This document shows, in pieces, positions 43,717 through 52,979 of a stretch of 64,000 nucleotides of DNA. The stretch lies in NCBI RefSeq assembly GCF_033723955.1, contig NZ_CP137555.1:1241001-1305000 (forward strand). Reading direction: 5' to 3'. Position 1 is the first letter of the stretch. Each line of letters starts with the position of its first letter. The notes under the pieces are model-generated. The model ran no database searches. It had not been told where the DNA came from and worked only from the letters and a program-made list of their open reading frames with translations. The position numbers and the translations under genes are program-made. The DNA comes from Microbulbifer pacificus (GTDB lineage Bacteria > Pseudomonadota > Gammaproteobacteria > Pseudomonadales > Cellvibrionaceae).

Positions 43717-43918
43717 GGGCATATCGTTACTTGAACACCACTCTTTGCCAGTACCAAGCAGCATCAATTCTCTTCCCCACACTGGCTTCGCGCCCCTAGA
43801 AATTGACCAGGAAGGTTACTCGACTCTTTGCAATAGCCCTAACTAAAGCAGCGTGAAATGCTATCGAGTCAAGTTTTTTCAACCATAAATGCCGCGCACA
43901 AATAGATTCATTCTCTAT

Positions 43919-43946
43919 TTGTACAAAATTGTACAAATTGTACAAA
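43919..43946. promoter_or_regulatory. Triple TTGTACAA repeat upstream of the MipA operon
   Basis: TTGTACAA occurs at 43919, 43929 and 43938, that is, at 10- and 9-base steps on one face of the helix. The spacing fits tandem binding by an OmpR-type regulator, and each unit is itself palindromic. It lies about 120 bases before the MipA/OmpV start. A related set lies upstream of the protease gene at 47494. The rest of the gap (43717-44065) has no gene. Confidence 0.65.
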
Positions 43947-44065
43947 TTCACCCCAAAATACTTTCGCAGATATTTCTCGTAGGTTAAGTTTCATCCTTCT
44001 GTGACAAGACCGCCCGTCGCGTTTAGCCAAAATTTTGGCGGGCACAACATAAACAAATGGGTTGA

Positions 44066-44968
44066 ATGAAGGTCGCACTTGCGATGGCCACAGGTTTTTC
44101 CAATGCATGCAAACTCGAACGGGGCTTGCAGTTGATCAAGTGGGTTATGGGACTGATCCTATGTTTACATATACCCGCTCAAGCCTCTGTAACCGTCCAG
44201 GAAGTCGATGACTATATTCCCGCTGGGAATTGGCAAGTATCTCTCGCGGTGGGCGGTGGGGAACTGCAAAGCCCCCTCTCTAATTCCAAGAACATCGATA
44301 TGGCCGTTTTTCCGTCCATTAGATACTACGGCCAACGCTTTTATCTTGAAAACACATCCATGGGGTATAACCTTTACGAAGTCCCTCGCTTCGCCATAGA
44401 TCTGGCGGGACGCTTGAATTTCGATGGAATATTTTTCCCGGGAAGCGGCAGTCACGTTACCAAAAAAATGGCGGCGTCGGGACAATTTGATGTGCCGGGT
44501 GAGCGTCCGTCCAGTGTATTACCCCCACCCAATCGAAGGCTTTCTTATCTTGGCGGAATGTCGTTTCACTGGTTGGGGCCAGTTAATGCTGACTTGAGTA
44601 TTCTCGGAGATCTCTCGAGTGTACACGGCGGCAGAGAGTTGGAACTGATTGTCGGCAGAAGCTTTGCTTTTCGAGCATTTAAGATCGGCATCGAGCTGGG
44701 CGCAAACTATAAAAGTCACGCATTGGTGGATTACTACTACGGTGCGGAGATCAAACTCCCCGCGATGCCAGAGCCTGTGCCACTATACCAACCGCGCGAA
44801 GCAGTAAATTCTCACCTGAAGCTGGAGGGAATATTTCCACTGACTGAAAGTGTTCAATTGCTTGCCGCAGGGCGCTTGGACAAATTAGACAGTGAAATCT
44901 GGCGCAGCCCCTATGTGATTCAACCTGAAACCCGGTCTTTTTTCATCGGCATTCAGTACACCCTGTAG
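44066..44968 (+). CDS. MipA/OmpV-family outer membrane protein
   Basis: Up to 300 residues. An N-terminal hydrophobic region (WVMGLILCLHIPAQA) is consistent with a signal peptide ending near residue 40. Then come alternating beta strands with the MipA/OmpV pattern: NWQVSLAVGGGELQSPL, FPSIRYYGQRFYLEN, GYNLYEVPRFAIDLAGRLN, and a closing FFIGIQYTL with aromatic/leucine end. The start is uncertain; an internal ATG at 44087 would give a shorter leader, and neither has a strong ribosome site. The combination with DUF3019, response regulator and kinase genes recurs in marine gammaproteobacteria. Predicted 12-strand-type barrel; function unknown. Confidence 0.8.
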   Translation: MKVALAMATGFSNACKLERGLQLIKWVMGLILCLHIPAQASVTVQEVDDYIPAGNWQVSLAVGGGELQSPLSNSKNIDMAVFPSIRYYGQRFYLENTSMGYNLYEVPRFAIDLAGRLNFDGIFFPGSGSHVTKKMAASGQFDVPGERPSSVLPPPNRRLSYLGGMSFHWLGPVNADLSILGDLSSVHGGRELELIVGRSFAFRAFKIGIELGANYKSHALVDYYYGAEIKLPAMPEPVPLYQPREAVNSHLKLEGIFPLTESVQLLAAGRLDKLDSEIWRSPYVIQPETRSFFIGIQYTL

Positions 44969-44978
44969 CAGTATCATA

Positions 44979-45383
44979 ATGGAACGGTTATCCGTCATTC
45001 CTTTTGCCTTGTATCTTTCTTTTTCGGCAACTCCTGCCATAGGGGAGAGTTTAATCGAAAATCGAGGGATCAAGTTTTTCAATGTCGTGCCCGGCAACTG
45101 CATCGTAAAATCAGCCGAGTCATGCGAGGTGAGCTTTCAGTTTTCGTGGGCGCTAATGAAGCTCGAGGATGCCTGTATATTCATGGAAGGACAGCCTGAC
45201 GCCATTTACTGCAAACATGCCGAAGCGGGTGACATTATTCTTGATTTGGCAGTGGATCAGTCACAGCAATTCACGATAATGCTTACAGAGGCGCCTCAGT
45301 ACAAGAAGTCTCGACGCGTCAAGGTCCTGGCGATTGGCGAAGATATCCGGATTAAACGAAAACATTTATGGAGCTTCTTGTAA
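44979..45383 (+). CDS. DUF3019-type small exported protein
   Basis: 134 residues with a signal peptide (FALYLSFSATPAIG, cleavage about residue 22). The mature part has two Cys pairs (NCIVKSAESCEV and DACIFMEGQPDAIYC) and an all-beta pattern with a basic end (KKSRRVKVLAIG). This matches the DUF3019 proteins usually encoded between a MipA/OmpV gene and a two-component system; the role is unknown. Eleven bases separate it from the MipA gene, and its TAA overlaps the next ATG (TAATG), so it is in an operon with tight coupling to the regulator. Confidence 0.75.
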   Translation: MERLSVIPFALYLSFSATPAIGESLIENRGIKFFNVVPGNCIVKSAESCEVSFQFSWALMKLEDACIFMEGQPDAIYCKHAEAGDIILDLAVDQSQQFTIMLTEAPQYKKSRRVKVLAIGEDIRIKRKHLWSFL

Positions 45384-46069
45384 TGCGCGGGAAGCGAATC
45401 CTACTAATCGAAGATGATCAGAGACTGGCACGATCAATCATGGTGTTTCTGGAGAAGGAAGGTTTTGTGGTGCGTCACTTTGGTGACGGCGACAGCCTGG
45501 GCCAACTTCTCCATAGTTGTGCGTTTGATCTCGTATTGTGTGACGTTATGTTGCCTGGTGCTGATGGCTTCGAGATCTGCCAGAAGATCAAGAGTAATTT
45601 TAATGGCCCCTACCTGTTCCTTTCTGCGCTGAGCGATGTTGATACCCAGTTACGGGCATTCGAACTCGGGGCCGATGATTTTATTATTAAACCCGTGGAC
45701 CCAGGGATTCTGTTAGCAAGGATTCTCGCTCGTTTCCGGCGCAGCCAGCCAGAAGCTGCAAGGGAGATGGTGACGCAAGTAAAAAATCTGGTCATCGATA
45801 AAGCGAAGCGCTGCGCTCACGTTGAAGGTGAGTCGCTTTCCCTGTCTACCAGTGAGTTTGATCTCCTGTGGTTGTTGGCCAATCATCCGCATCAGGCGTT
45901 GAGCAGAGAGTTCTTGTTCATCCATACCGTTGGCCGTCGCTACGATGGACTCGATAGGACCATCGATGGGCGGATCAGTCGCTTGCGCAAAAAACTGGAG
46001 TCCGTAGAGCAACTTGATATCACTGTTCGCACGGTTTGGGGACAAGGATATCTATTAGCAGATGGGTAG
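45383..46069 (+). CDS. OmpR/PhoB-family response regulator
   Basis: 228 residues. The receiver domain shows the acidic pair (EDD, 10-12), phosphoacceptor Asp54 in LVLCDVMLPGADG, and Lys103 in DDFIIKPVDP. A linker leads to a winged-helix DNA-binding domain (about 130-228) with LSTSEFDLLWLLANHPHQAL and RTIDGRISRLRKKLE. It is phosphorylated by the kinase encoded next. The start chosen overlaps the DUF3019 stop; a start five codons earlier is possible. The TTGTACAA repeats ahead of the operon and related ones ahead of the protease gene are its likely targets; this is inferred. Confidence 0.93.
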   Translation: MRGKRILLIEDDQRLARSIMVFLEKEGFVVRHFGDGDSLGQLLHSCAFDLVLCDVMLPGADGFEICQKIKSNFNGPYLFLSALSDVDTQLRAFELGADDFIIKPVDPGILLARILARFRRSQPEAAREMVTQVKNLVIDKAKRCAHVEGESLSLSTSEFDLLWLLANHPHQALSREFLFIHTVGRRYDGLDRTIDGRISRLRKKLESVEQLDITVRTVWGQGYLLADG

Positions 46070-46072
46070 CCT

Positions 46073-47317
46073 ATGTACAGAGCGCTGATCCGCTATCTGT
46101 CTCTAGTATTACTCGGCCTTGCAGCGGCAGTATGGATCGCCGATCAGGCATATATACAGCGACAATCGGAGGTTCCAGGGCTTGAGGCTCGTCTGATATC
46201 AGAAGCGCTCAAGGGGTACTGTGAAGTAAATTCATGTCGGGCAGGAAATATGCCTTGGCCGGGACTCGAATTTTCACGCATGTCTGAATTTTCTTTACCC
46301 GAGAATGAGACGAAAGAGCTTGCCCGTGGGCGGATGCTGCGCGCGAAATCCAGTACAAACGAAAATTTCTATTACGTGAAAATTGACGACCTGATTGCCC
46401 AGATCGGTCCATTTGATGAAAGCAGTCAAGTAGAGAACGATTGGCATACAGAATTATTCTATTTACTTCTCGGTGTTTCAGTATTTCTTTGTTTTTGGCC
46501 AATACTGCGGGACTTGCACCAGTTAAAATTGGCCGCGACACGGTTCGCACGAGATCGGGATCCGCAACATTTTCGCTTCCCCCACAGCAGTTTTTTTAGC
46601 CCGATTTCCGAAGCAATGATTTGGATGGGTAACCGCTTGGCCCGCTCACTGGCTCTTCAAAAGGAACTTTCCTCAACCCTGTCTCATGAGTTGCGAACGC
46701 CGATCAGCCGCTTGAAGTTCTCTGTAAATACACTACCTGCAACGGGAGAGGAACCTACCAAAGCAGAAATGCTGGAAGACCTGCATGAGCTGGATCAACT
46801 AGTGTCCGAATACCTCACGTTTGCTCGACAGGAAAGTGAGCGGCCACTGCTGGATTTTTCTCAGGTCGACCTGGTCGATGTGGTAGCACGGCTACTTGAC
46901 CGGCTCGGTCAGTACAGCGGAAAGCGCATTGAGCTGATTGCGCCTGACTCCCTGCGAACCCGGGCTGACATACGCTCCATTACTCGCGCACTGAAAAATC
47001 TCATTGAGAATGGAATAAAGTATGCACAGAGCGAGGTCCGGGTAGGACTGTATGATGATTCAGGTGAAGTCGTTGTCTGTATCGAAGATGACGGCCGCGG
47101 ACTGGAGGGGGAAGCATTCGAAGATCTTTTCCTGCCCTATGTTCGAGAGAAATGTGTAAGCAAGATTTCAGGCTACGGTTTGGGGCTAGCCATTGTAAGG
47201 AAAATCGTTGATTGGCATGGTGGCCACATTATTGCCAGCCATTCGATAGCCCTTGGCGGTGCCCGTTTTGAGCTGCGCCTGCCTGATTCACCGTGGGAAT
47301 TTGATTCACTTAGTTGA
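46073..47317 (+). CDS. Sensor histidine kinase of the MipA/protease module
   Basis: 414 residues. Two membrane spans (about 8-24 and 127-146) enclose a periplasmic sensor domain of about 100 residues with two cysteines (GYCEVNSC). A short HAMP-like stretch follows. The dimerisation/phosphoacceptor helix holds His205 in LSHELRTPISRL. The ATPase domain has the N box (NLIENGIKYA), G1 (DDGRGL) and G2 (GYGLGLAIV). It autophosphorylates and passes phosphate to Asp54 of the adjacent regulator. The gene begins three bases after the regulator stop. The signal is unknown; peptides or envelope stress are reasonable guesses given the protease downstream. Confidence 0.92.
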   Translation: MYRALIRYLSLVLLGLAAAVWIADQAYIQRQSEVPGLEARLISEALKGYCEVNSCRAGNMPWPGLEFSRMSEFSLPENETKELARGRMLRAKSSTNENFYYVKIDDLIAQIGPFDESSQVENDWHTELFYLLLGVSVFLCFWPILRDLHQLKLAATRFARDRDPQHFRFPHSSFFSPISEAMIWMGNRLARSLALQKELSSTLSHELRTPISRLKFSVNTLPATGEEPTKAEMLEDLHELDQLVSEYLTFARQESERPLLDFSQVDLVDVVARLLDRLGQYSGKRIELIAPDSLRTRADIRSITRALKNLIENGIKYAQSEVRVGLYDDSGEVVVCIEDDGRGLEGEAFEDLFLPYVREKCVSKISGYGLGLAIVRKIVDWHGGHIIASHSIALGGARFELRLPDSPWEFDSLS

Positions 47318-47493
47318 TTCCCCCGGGATATCTATTTTTTCATTTCAGAAAATCTCTGATTAAAGCCCCGACGCCTCAGGCTCTGCGAGCCCCTCCAATA
47401 CGACCAACTCTTTCCAGCTCCCCGCCATAGGTCGCAATTTTAATTAACCGCGCTATCTAATCTCCCTGCACCCTGCCTCGTCTCCAGCAAGAC

Positions 47494-47518
47494 CTGTACA
47501 AATTTGCACAATTGCGAA
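47494..47518. promoter_or_regulatory. Degenerate TTGTACAA-type repeats upstream of the protease gene
   Basis: CTGTACAA (47494), TTGCACAA (47504) and TTGCGAA (47512) repeat at 10- and 8-base steps, about 130 bases before the protease start. They match the order and spacing of the perfect set at 43919. The 327-base gap here otherwise contains no gene. Confidence 0.5.
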
Positions 47519-47644
47519 TTTCCACCCGTGTCACAATCTTTGTCGGTCGGTAGCGAGAGAAGCAGTCAATTCCAGCAATGCTTCCCACCATTTTCCCCAT
47601 CCGCCATAAACGATAAAAAAAATACACTTCAGGAGTCCTAGTTC

Positions 47645-50600
47645 GTGAAACTTACCAAACTAGCAGCGGCAATTGGCGCAGCGCTATATGCAGGCAGTCT
47701 TGCCGCGACTGTAGGATCGCCGCTCCCAAGCAACGGTTCCCCCCAAAAAATAGAGCAGGCCTCGACACCGTCTTCCGAGTGGCTGGCGCGCAAGCAAAAA
47801 ATATCCCGCACAGCGGGCTCCAGGGTTGCGCAAAACAACGGTCTGAACACGCAACTGCAGCGTAAAAGCGCCACAAACCTCTTCCAGTGGGAACCCGGCT
47901 TAACCGGTGACCACACCTATATGATTCAGCTGTCCGATGCGCCGGTTGCCACTTACCAGGGCGGTACGGCGAACCTGCGCGCAACCAATCTGCGCAGCCA
48001 GAAGCAGCCCGTCGGCGTGGTGTCGTCCTCGAAAATCAACAAGTTGTTTGTACAGGGCGCAGAGCAAACCCCTGCGGTTAGCCAGTACCAGTCGTACTTG
48101 TACGGCAAGCAGGAAGCCGCCATTCGCGAGGCTTCCAACATACTGGGACGCCGCCTGAACGTGCACCGCCAGTTTACCGTGGCCTTTAACGGATTCTCGG
48201 TGAAGCTTACCCAGGAACAGGCGCAGAAAATGAGCCAGATCCCTGGCATTAGCAACGTGGTGCGTTCCAAAAATCGCCCATTCATGACCGACCAGGGGCC
48301 CGCCCATATCGGCGCCGAGAGCGCCTGGGCCGGGGTAAATACGCACGGCAATCTGCCCGTCAAGGGTGAGGGCGTGATCGTCGGCATCATCGATACCGGT
48401 GTGAATACCGATCACGAGGCCTTCGCCGATGTCGGTGGTGACGGTTACGACCACAGCAACCCCTGGGGGCAGGGCAATTACGTGGGCGACTGCGCGCTCG
48501 ACGAATATGAGTCCATGTGTAATGACAAGCTGATCGGCGTGCGCAGCTACAGCATCATTACCGACTTTTTCTCGTCGCCAGAGGCACAGGCGCCCGACTG
48601 GCAACACTGGCAGCCGCTGAAGCAGATTCGCCCACCGGTGGGCGAGGATTACCAGGGCCACGGCTCTCATGTGGCCAGCACGGCCGCCGGCAACGTAATC
48701 TTTGACACTCCGATGCTGTACACGCAATTGGGCGATGGCGACGGCGCCGATACCGGCTTCCGCTTCGAGCGAGTTTCCGGTGTCGCGCCGCACGCGAACA
48801 TCGTGTCGTATCAGGTTTGCTATCCCGGTGACAAGCCTGCCTACCAGGGTTGTCCGGAAGAAGCGCTGGTGGCAGGTATTGAAGATGCCATTGTCGACGG
48901 AGTTGATGTCATCAACTTCTCCATCGGCGGCGCCGAGAAACTGCCGTGGGAGGACCCGGTGGAAATGGCCTTCCTGAGTGCGCGCGAAGCCGGCATTCTG
49001 GTTGCCACGGCGGCCGGCAACTCCGGCACCGACGGTAACCAGGAGCTGCTCGGCTATATCGATCACTCCAGCCCGTGGCTGCTGAACGTGGCGGCCACTA
49101 CCCATGGGCGCAACATGGCAACCAGCGACATCGCGCTGGAAAACCTCTCCGGCGGCGACGCCACCATCACGCCGCCGACCGTGACCGGCAAGGGTATCGG
49201 CGAAACCTTCAGCGGCTTTTTCAAGCTCGCTGCCAACCATGGCGATACCCGCTGCCTGGAACCCTTCCCGGCCGGAACCTTCACCGCCGATGATATCGTC
49301 GTGTGTGAGCGCGGTGACAATGCGCGGGTAGCCAAGGCGGCCAACGTGCAGGCCGGTGGTGCCGGCGGCATGGTGCTGTATAACACCACCAGTTATGGCA
49401 CCGGCAGTGACCTTGTTGCCGATGTCTACCCCATCCCCACCATTCACATCGACTACAACAACTGGAGCGGTACTTACGCCAACAACTACATTGGTCTGCA
49501 GGACTGGCTGGCGAGCGGTAGCGACCATATGGGCACCATCACCGCGACCACCATTTCACGGGTGGTGGATCCTGCGGAAGCAGACAAGCTGGCGGCATTC
49601 TCCTCGCGCGGCCCCAGCAGCCAGACCCGGGAACACCTGATCCCGTCGGTGGCTGCGCCCGGTGTGGATATTTATGCGGCCTTCGCCGATGAGCACCCCT
49701 TCGACAGCCTGAGCCTGTCCAGTGACTACGCCTTCCTGAGCGGTACCTCCATGGCATCGCCCCATGTGGCGGGAGCCATGGCACTGATGCGCCAGGCCAA
49801 GCCGGACTGGACCGCCGCCGAGATCTCCTCCGCGCTGCAGATGACCGCCACGCCGGTGATCTTCAACGACAGCCTCTGGGGCGAAGACTGGCAGGACGCG
49901 GGCAACTACCGTGCCGGTTCCGGCCGCATCGATGTCGAGGCGGCGCTGGCGGCGGGCCTGGTCATGGATGAGACGGTGGAAAACTTCCACAATGCCAACC
50001 CTCAAAATGGCGGCGCGGTGCGCAACCTGAACCTGCCGGAACTGGTGAACATGCACTGTGAGCGGACCTGTAGCTGGGTGCGCACGGTGACGGCCACCAA
50101 AGACGGCACCTGGACCGCGACACCGGGCAAGGTGGTCAACTGGGCCACCCACCCCAGCAATCAGCACGAACAGGTCGGCATTGATATCGCCGTCAAACCC
50201 GCCAGCTTCACGCTCAAGGCCGGTGAGACCCAGTCTGTGGTGGTCACCGCGACGGTGACAGCCACTCAGGATGCCTTCGGCACCGCGGACGATATTGAAC
50301 TGCACTCCGATGTGACATTCAGTTCCGACGACGGCGAAACGCCGAACGCCCAGTGGCCGCTGGTGTTCAATTTCTTCAAGGGCGAGATGCCGTCGATGCT
50401 CGACGTGGTCGCACACCGCAACCAGGGCAAACACACCATCAAGGACCTGCCGCTGAAGAAAATTGCCCAGGGCAGCTACCGCGCTTACGCGCCGGCGCTG
50501 GCCAGCAAGCAGACGCTGACACTGACGCAGGACAATGACACCACCATCCTGCTTGGCGACTATGGCATCCACAAGCAGATCTATCTTCCCGATTACTCTG

Positions 50601-52819
50601 CCACCATCGACGACCTCGATGACCTGACCAGTGAGCATGTACACGTGGAATGGCAGAGCGTGCCGTCGGGCGCCAAGCGCGTCTATGCGCGCGTGAGTGC
50701 CCTGTCCACTACGGCCAAGAACGCGTGGGAAGCCGGTGTGCCGGTCGTGAGCATGGGTAGAGACCTCAACAATGACGGTGAAATCCAGTTTATGGATGAA
50801 GTCATGTGTGTGTCTTACCACGAGGACTTCGACAACTTCTGTAACGTGGCCGACCCGGACGCCGGCAACTACTGGGTTGTGGTGGAAAATGCTTATAACT
50901 TCGGCCCCTGGGAACTGGAAGACACCATGGAGCTGACCATGGGCGTGGTAACCGGCGAGATTGCCGGCAACGTCACCGTATCCGGCCCCGCGTCAACCAA
51001 TGGGCTGGAACCCGTTGATCTCGCGATTAACTGGGATATGGACATGGCCCAGGGCGACGAGTACCTGCTGGCCATCGACGTGGGCACCGACGCCAACAAT
51101 GCCGGCAACCTGGGAATGACTTCGGTCAACCTGCTGCGCGGCGACAATGAGTGGACGGCCAGCGGTAGTCAGGATCGCGCCCGCGCCGGCGATATCGTCG
51201 ACATCAAGCTGCACATGATGGAGAACGTCAGCGGTGCCGACCGCGCGTTTGAGATCAATGCCGTGATCCCCGAAGGGCTGACCCTGGTACCCGAATCCCT
51301 GAATCTGCCCTCTGGCTATGCCGAGCAACTGACCGTGGAAGACGGCAAGCTGCACCTGAAAGCCGAGCAGGCAGACACCAGCGAATGGGAACCGCGCTAC
51401 GACTTCACCACAAATGCAACCGATGCCATGTGCCGGACGCCGGATTACGGCGACTATCCCACTGGTGGCAGCGCCAATGGTGGCTACGTCGATCTGGCAC
51501 AGTATGGTCTCAACCCGATCCTGGGCGGCAACTGGAATGACCAGTCCTATCGCTTCGACTTCGCCTGGTTCTTTGGCAACGAGCACAAGGAGTACCTGCA
51601 CTACAACAATGCGGATGCACCCTATAGCGCCTTTACCGTGTCCCCCATGGGCTACATCCAGCTGGACCAGATGCCGCTGTTCTTCCAGGACCACCGCCCG
51701 CTGCCATTCCAGGACTTCCCCGACAGCTTGATCGCGCCGTTCTGGAGAGGCAACCAGACCTTCTTTGACAACACCAGTCTTGGCGTCAACCTGGTGCAAC
51801 GCCCCTGGGATCTGGACAGTCAGGAAGGCATCACCGTTGCCTATGCCGGCGACGAGCTGCTGATCGAGTACGACAATGCGGCAACCCAGCTGAAAACCTA
51901 CGACCCGGAACTGGGCCGCAATGTCTACCTGAACCAGGGCGACAGCTACGATTTCGAAATGATTCTGAATATGGCTGCCCGCTTTGGCGATGGCGAGTAC
52001 GAAATCATCATGGCCTACGACAACCTGGACTTCGCCTCACAGGGCGAACACGGTTCCATTGGCGTCAAGGGCTTTACCGGTCCGCGCGGTACCTATGGCC
52101 CCTACTCGGAGTACAAGGGCACCCAGTACGCGTATAACGACCTGATGTCCAAACTGTCTGACAACCTGGTGGTGTGTTACGACTACGTCGGGCCGGAATC
52201 CAGCCAGTTCGATATCACCTTCCAGGTACGCGTGGATGAGTCTGTAGCCGGTCAGGATCTGACCATCGCCACGCAGGCAAGCATCGATGGCGCGCAGCAA
52301 GTGGCTGATCACACCATCAGCGTGAACAGCAACCTGAGCCTGGGCGAGTTCAACGATATCACTGTGGATGAAAACGCGTCCTTCGACATCACGGTGGCCT
52401 ACTCGGATGACGACAGTGGCAAAAACGTGATCTCCGTTTCCGGTGATCACATCTCCTATGTCGCTGACGATCACACCCCCGGCGCCGAGGTGACCATCAC
52501 GCCGGAAGCCAACTGGCACGGTGAAACCCAGGTTACCGTTACCGTTGCCGACGCGCTCTACCCGACCGACAAGGTGAGCAAGTCTTTCCGTCTGACCGTG
52601 GTGAGTGACGGTGTGGAACCGGGTTGTACCGATTCGAATGCGACCAACTACGACGCCGGTGCAACCGAGGACGACGGCAGCTGTGCCTATCCGGAACCCG
52701 CTCCCGAGACCAAGCCCAAGAAGAAGAAATCCGGTGGCGCCACAGGAACTCTCCTGCTCGGCCTGCTGATGCTGCTGGGCCTTGGTCGCCGCTACCGCTT
52801 AACCGGCCGTCAACGCTAA
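47645..52819 (+). CDS. Very large subtilisin-like (S8) protease with GlyGly-CTERM tail
   Basis: 1,724 residues. In order: signal peptide (cleavage near LAA-TV), inhibitor-I9-like propeptide (about 90-215), S8 catalytic domain with Asp250 (GIIDTGVNTDH), His339 (GHGSHVAST) and Ser702 (SGTSMASPHVAG), and a protease-associated insert at about 536-636. Long beta-rich modules follow, then a CTDSNATNYDAGATEDDGSC calcium-type motif. The last 30 residues are a sorting signal: SGG at 1696-1698, a hydrophobic run (TLLLGLLMLLGLG) and RR. That ending is the GlyGly-CTERM type, cut by rhombosortase, so the enzyme should be exported through the type II route and released or anchored at the surface. The start is a GTG after AGGAG. 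It lies 327 bases after the kinase gene. Confidence 0.92.
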   Translation: MKLTKLAAAIGAALYAGSLAATVGSPLPSNGSPQKIEQASTPSSEWLARKQKISRTAGSRVAQNNGLNTQLQRKSATNLFQWEPGLTGDHTYMIQLSDAPVATYQGGTANLRATNLRSQKQPVGVVSSSKINKLFVQGAEQTPAVSQYQSYLYGKQEAAIREASNILGRRLNVHRQFTVAFNGFSVKLTQEQAQKMSQIPGISNVVRSKNRPFMTDQGPAHIGAESAWAGVNTHGNLPVKGEGVIVGIIDTGVNTDHEAFADVGGDGYDHSNPWGQGNYVGDCALDEYESMCNDKLIGVRSYSIITDFFSSPEAQAPDWQHWQPLKQIRPPVGEDYQGHGSHVASTAAGNVIFDTPMLYTQLGDGDGADTGFRFERVSGVAPHANIVSYQVCYPGDKPAYQGCPEEALVAGIEDAIVDGVDVINFSIGGAEKLPWEDPVEMAFLSAREAGILVATAAGNSGTDGNQELLGYIDHSSPWLLNVAATTHGRNMATSDIALENLSGGDATITPPTVTGKGIGETFSGFFKLAANHGDTRCLEPFPAGTFTADDIVVCERGDNARVAKAANVQAGGAGGMVLYNTTSYGTGSDLVADVYPIPTIHIDYNNWSGTYANNYIGLQDWLASGSDHMGTITATTISRVVDPAEADKLAAFSSRGPSSQTREHLIPSVAAPGVDIYAAFADEHPFDSLSLSSDYAFLSGTSMASPHVAGAMALMRQAKPDWTAAEISSALQMTATPVIFNDSLWGEDWQDAGNYRAGSGRIDVEAALAAGLVMDETVENFHNANPQNGGAVRNLNLPELVNMHCERTCSWVRTVTATKDGTWTATPGKVVNWATHPSNQHEQVGIDIAVKPASFTLKAGETQSVVVTATVTATQDAFGTADDIELHSDVTFSSDDGETPNAQWPLVFNFFKGEMPSMLDVVAHRNQGKHTIKDLPLKKIAQGSYRAYAPALASKQTLTLTQDNDTTILLGDYGIHKQIYLPDYSATIDDLDDLTSEHVHVEWQSVPSGAKRVYARVSALSTTAKNAWEAGVPVVSMGRDLNNDGEIQFMDEVMCVSYHEDFDNFCNVADPDAGNYWVVVENAYNFGPWELEDTMELTMGVVTGEIAGNVTVSGPASTNGLEPVDLAINWDMDMAQGDEYLLAIDVGTDANNAGNLGMTSVNLLRGDNEWTASGSQDRARAGDIVDIKLHMMENVSGADRAFEINAVIPEGLTLVPESLNLPSGYAEQLTVEDGKLHLKAEQADTSEWEPRYDFTTNATDAMCRTPDYGDYPTGGSANGGYVDLAQYGLNPILGGNWNDQSYRFDFAWFFGNEHKEYLHYNNADAPYSAFTVSPMGYIQLDQMPLFFQDHRPLPFQDFPDSLIAPFWRGNQTFFDNTSLGVNLVQRPWDLDSQEGITVAYAGDELLIEYDNAATQLKTYDPELGRNVYLNQGDSYDFEMILNMAARFGDGEYEIIMAYDNLDFASQGEHGSIGVKGFTGPRGTYGPYSEYKGTQYAYNDLMSKLSDNLVVCYDYVGPESSQFDITFQVRVDESVAGQDLTIATQASIDGAQQVADHTISVNSNLSLGEFNDITVDENASFDITVAYSDDDSGKNVISVSGDHISYVADDHTPGAEVTITPEANWHGETQVTVTVADALYPTDKVSKSFRLTVVSDGVEPGCTDSNATNYDAGATEDDGSCAYPEPAPETKPKKKKSGGATGTLLLGLLMLLGLGRRYRLTGRQR

Positions 52820-52875
52820 GAACTCCATCCGTAAGGATGACATGACACAGCGGTGAATTTCGCGTTCACCAAGTG

Positions 52876-52905
52876 AAGCCCCGGCCGTAAGGCCGGGGCT
52901 TTTTT
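52876..52905 (+). terminator. Terminator after the protease gene
   Basis: AAGCCCCGGCC pairs with GGCCGGGGCTT around GTAA, followed by T residues. Confidence 0.88.
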
Positions 52906-52979
52906 GTGTGCGAGAGATAACGCTGCATCCCCCGCATTAATCGCATACCATGACGAAAACGGACTTTCAGGGAATTCGT

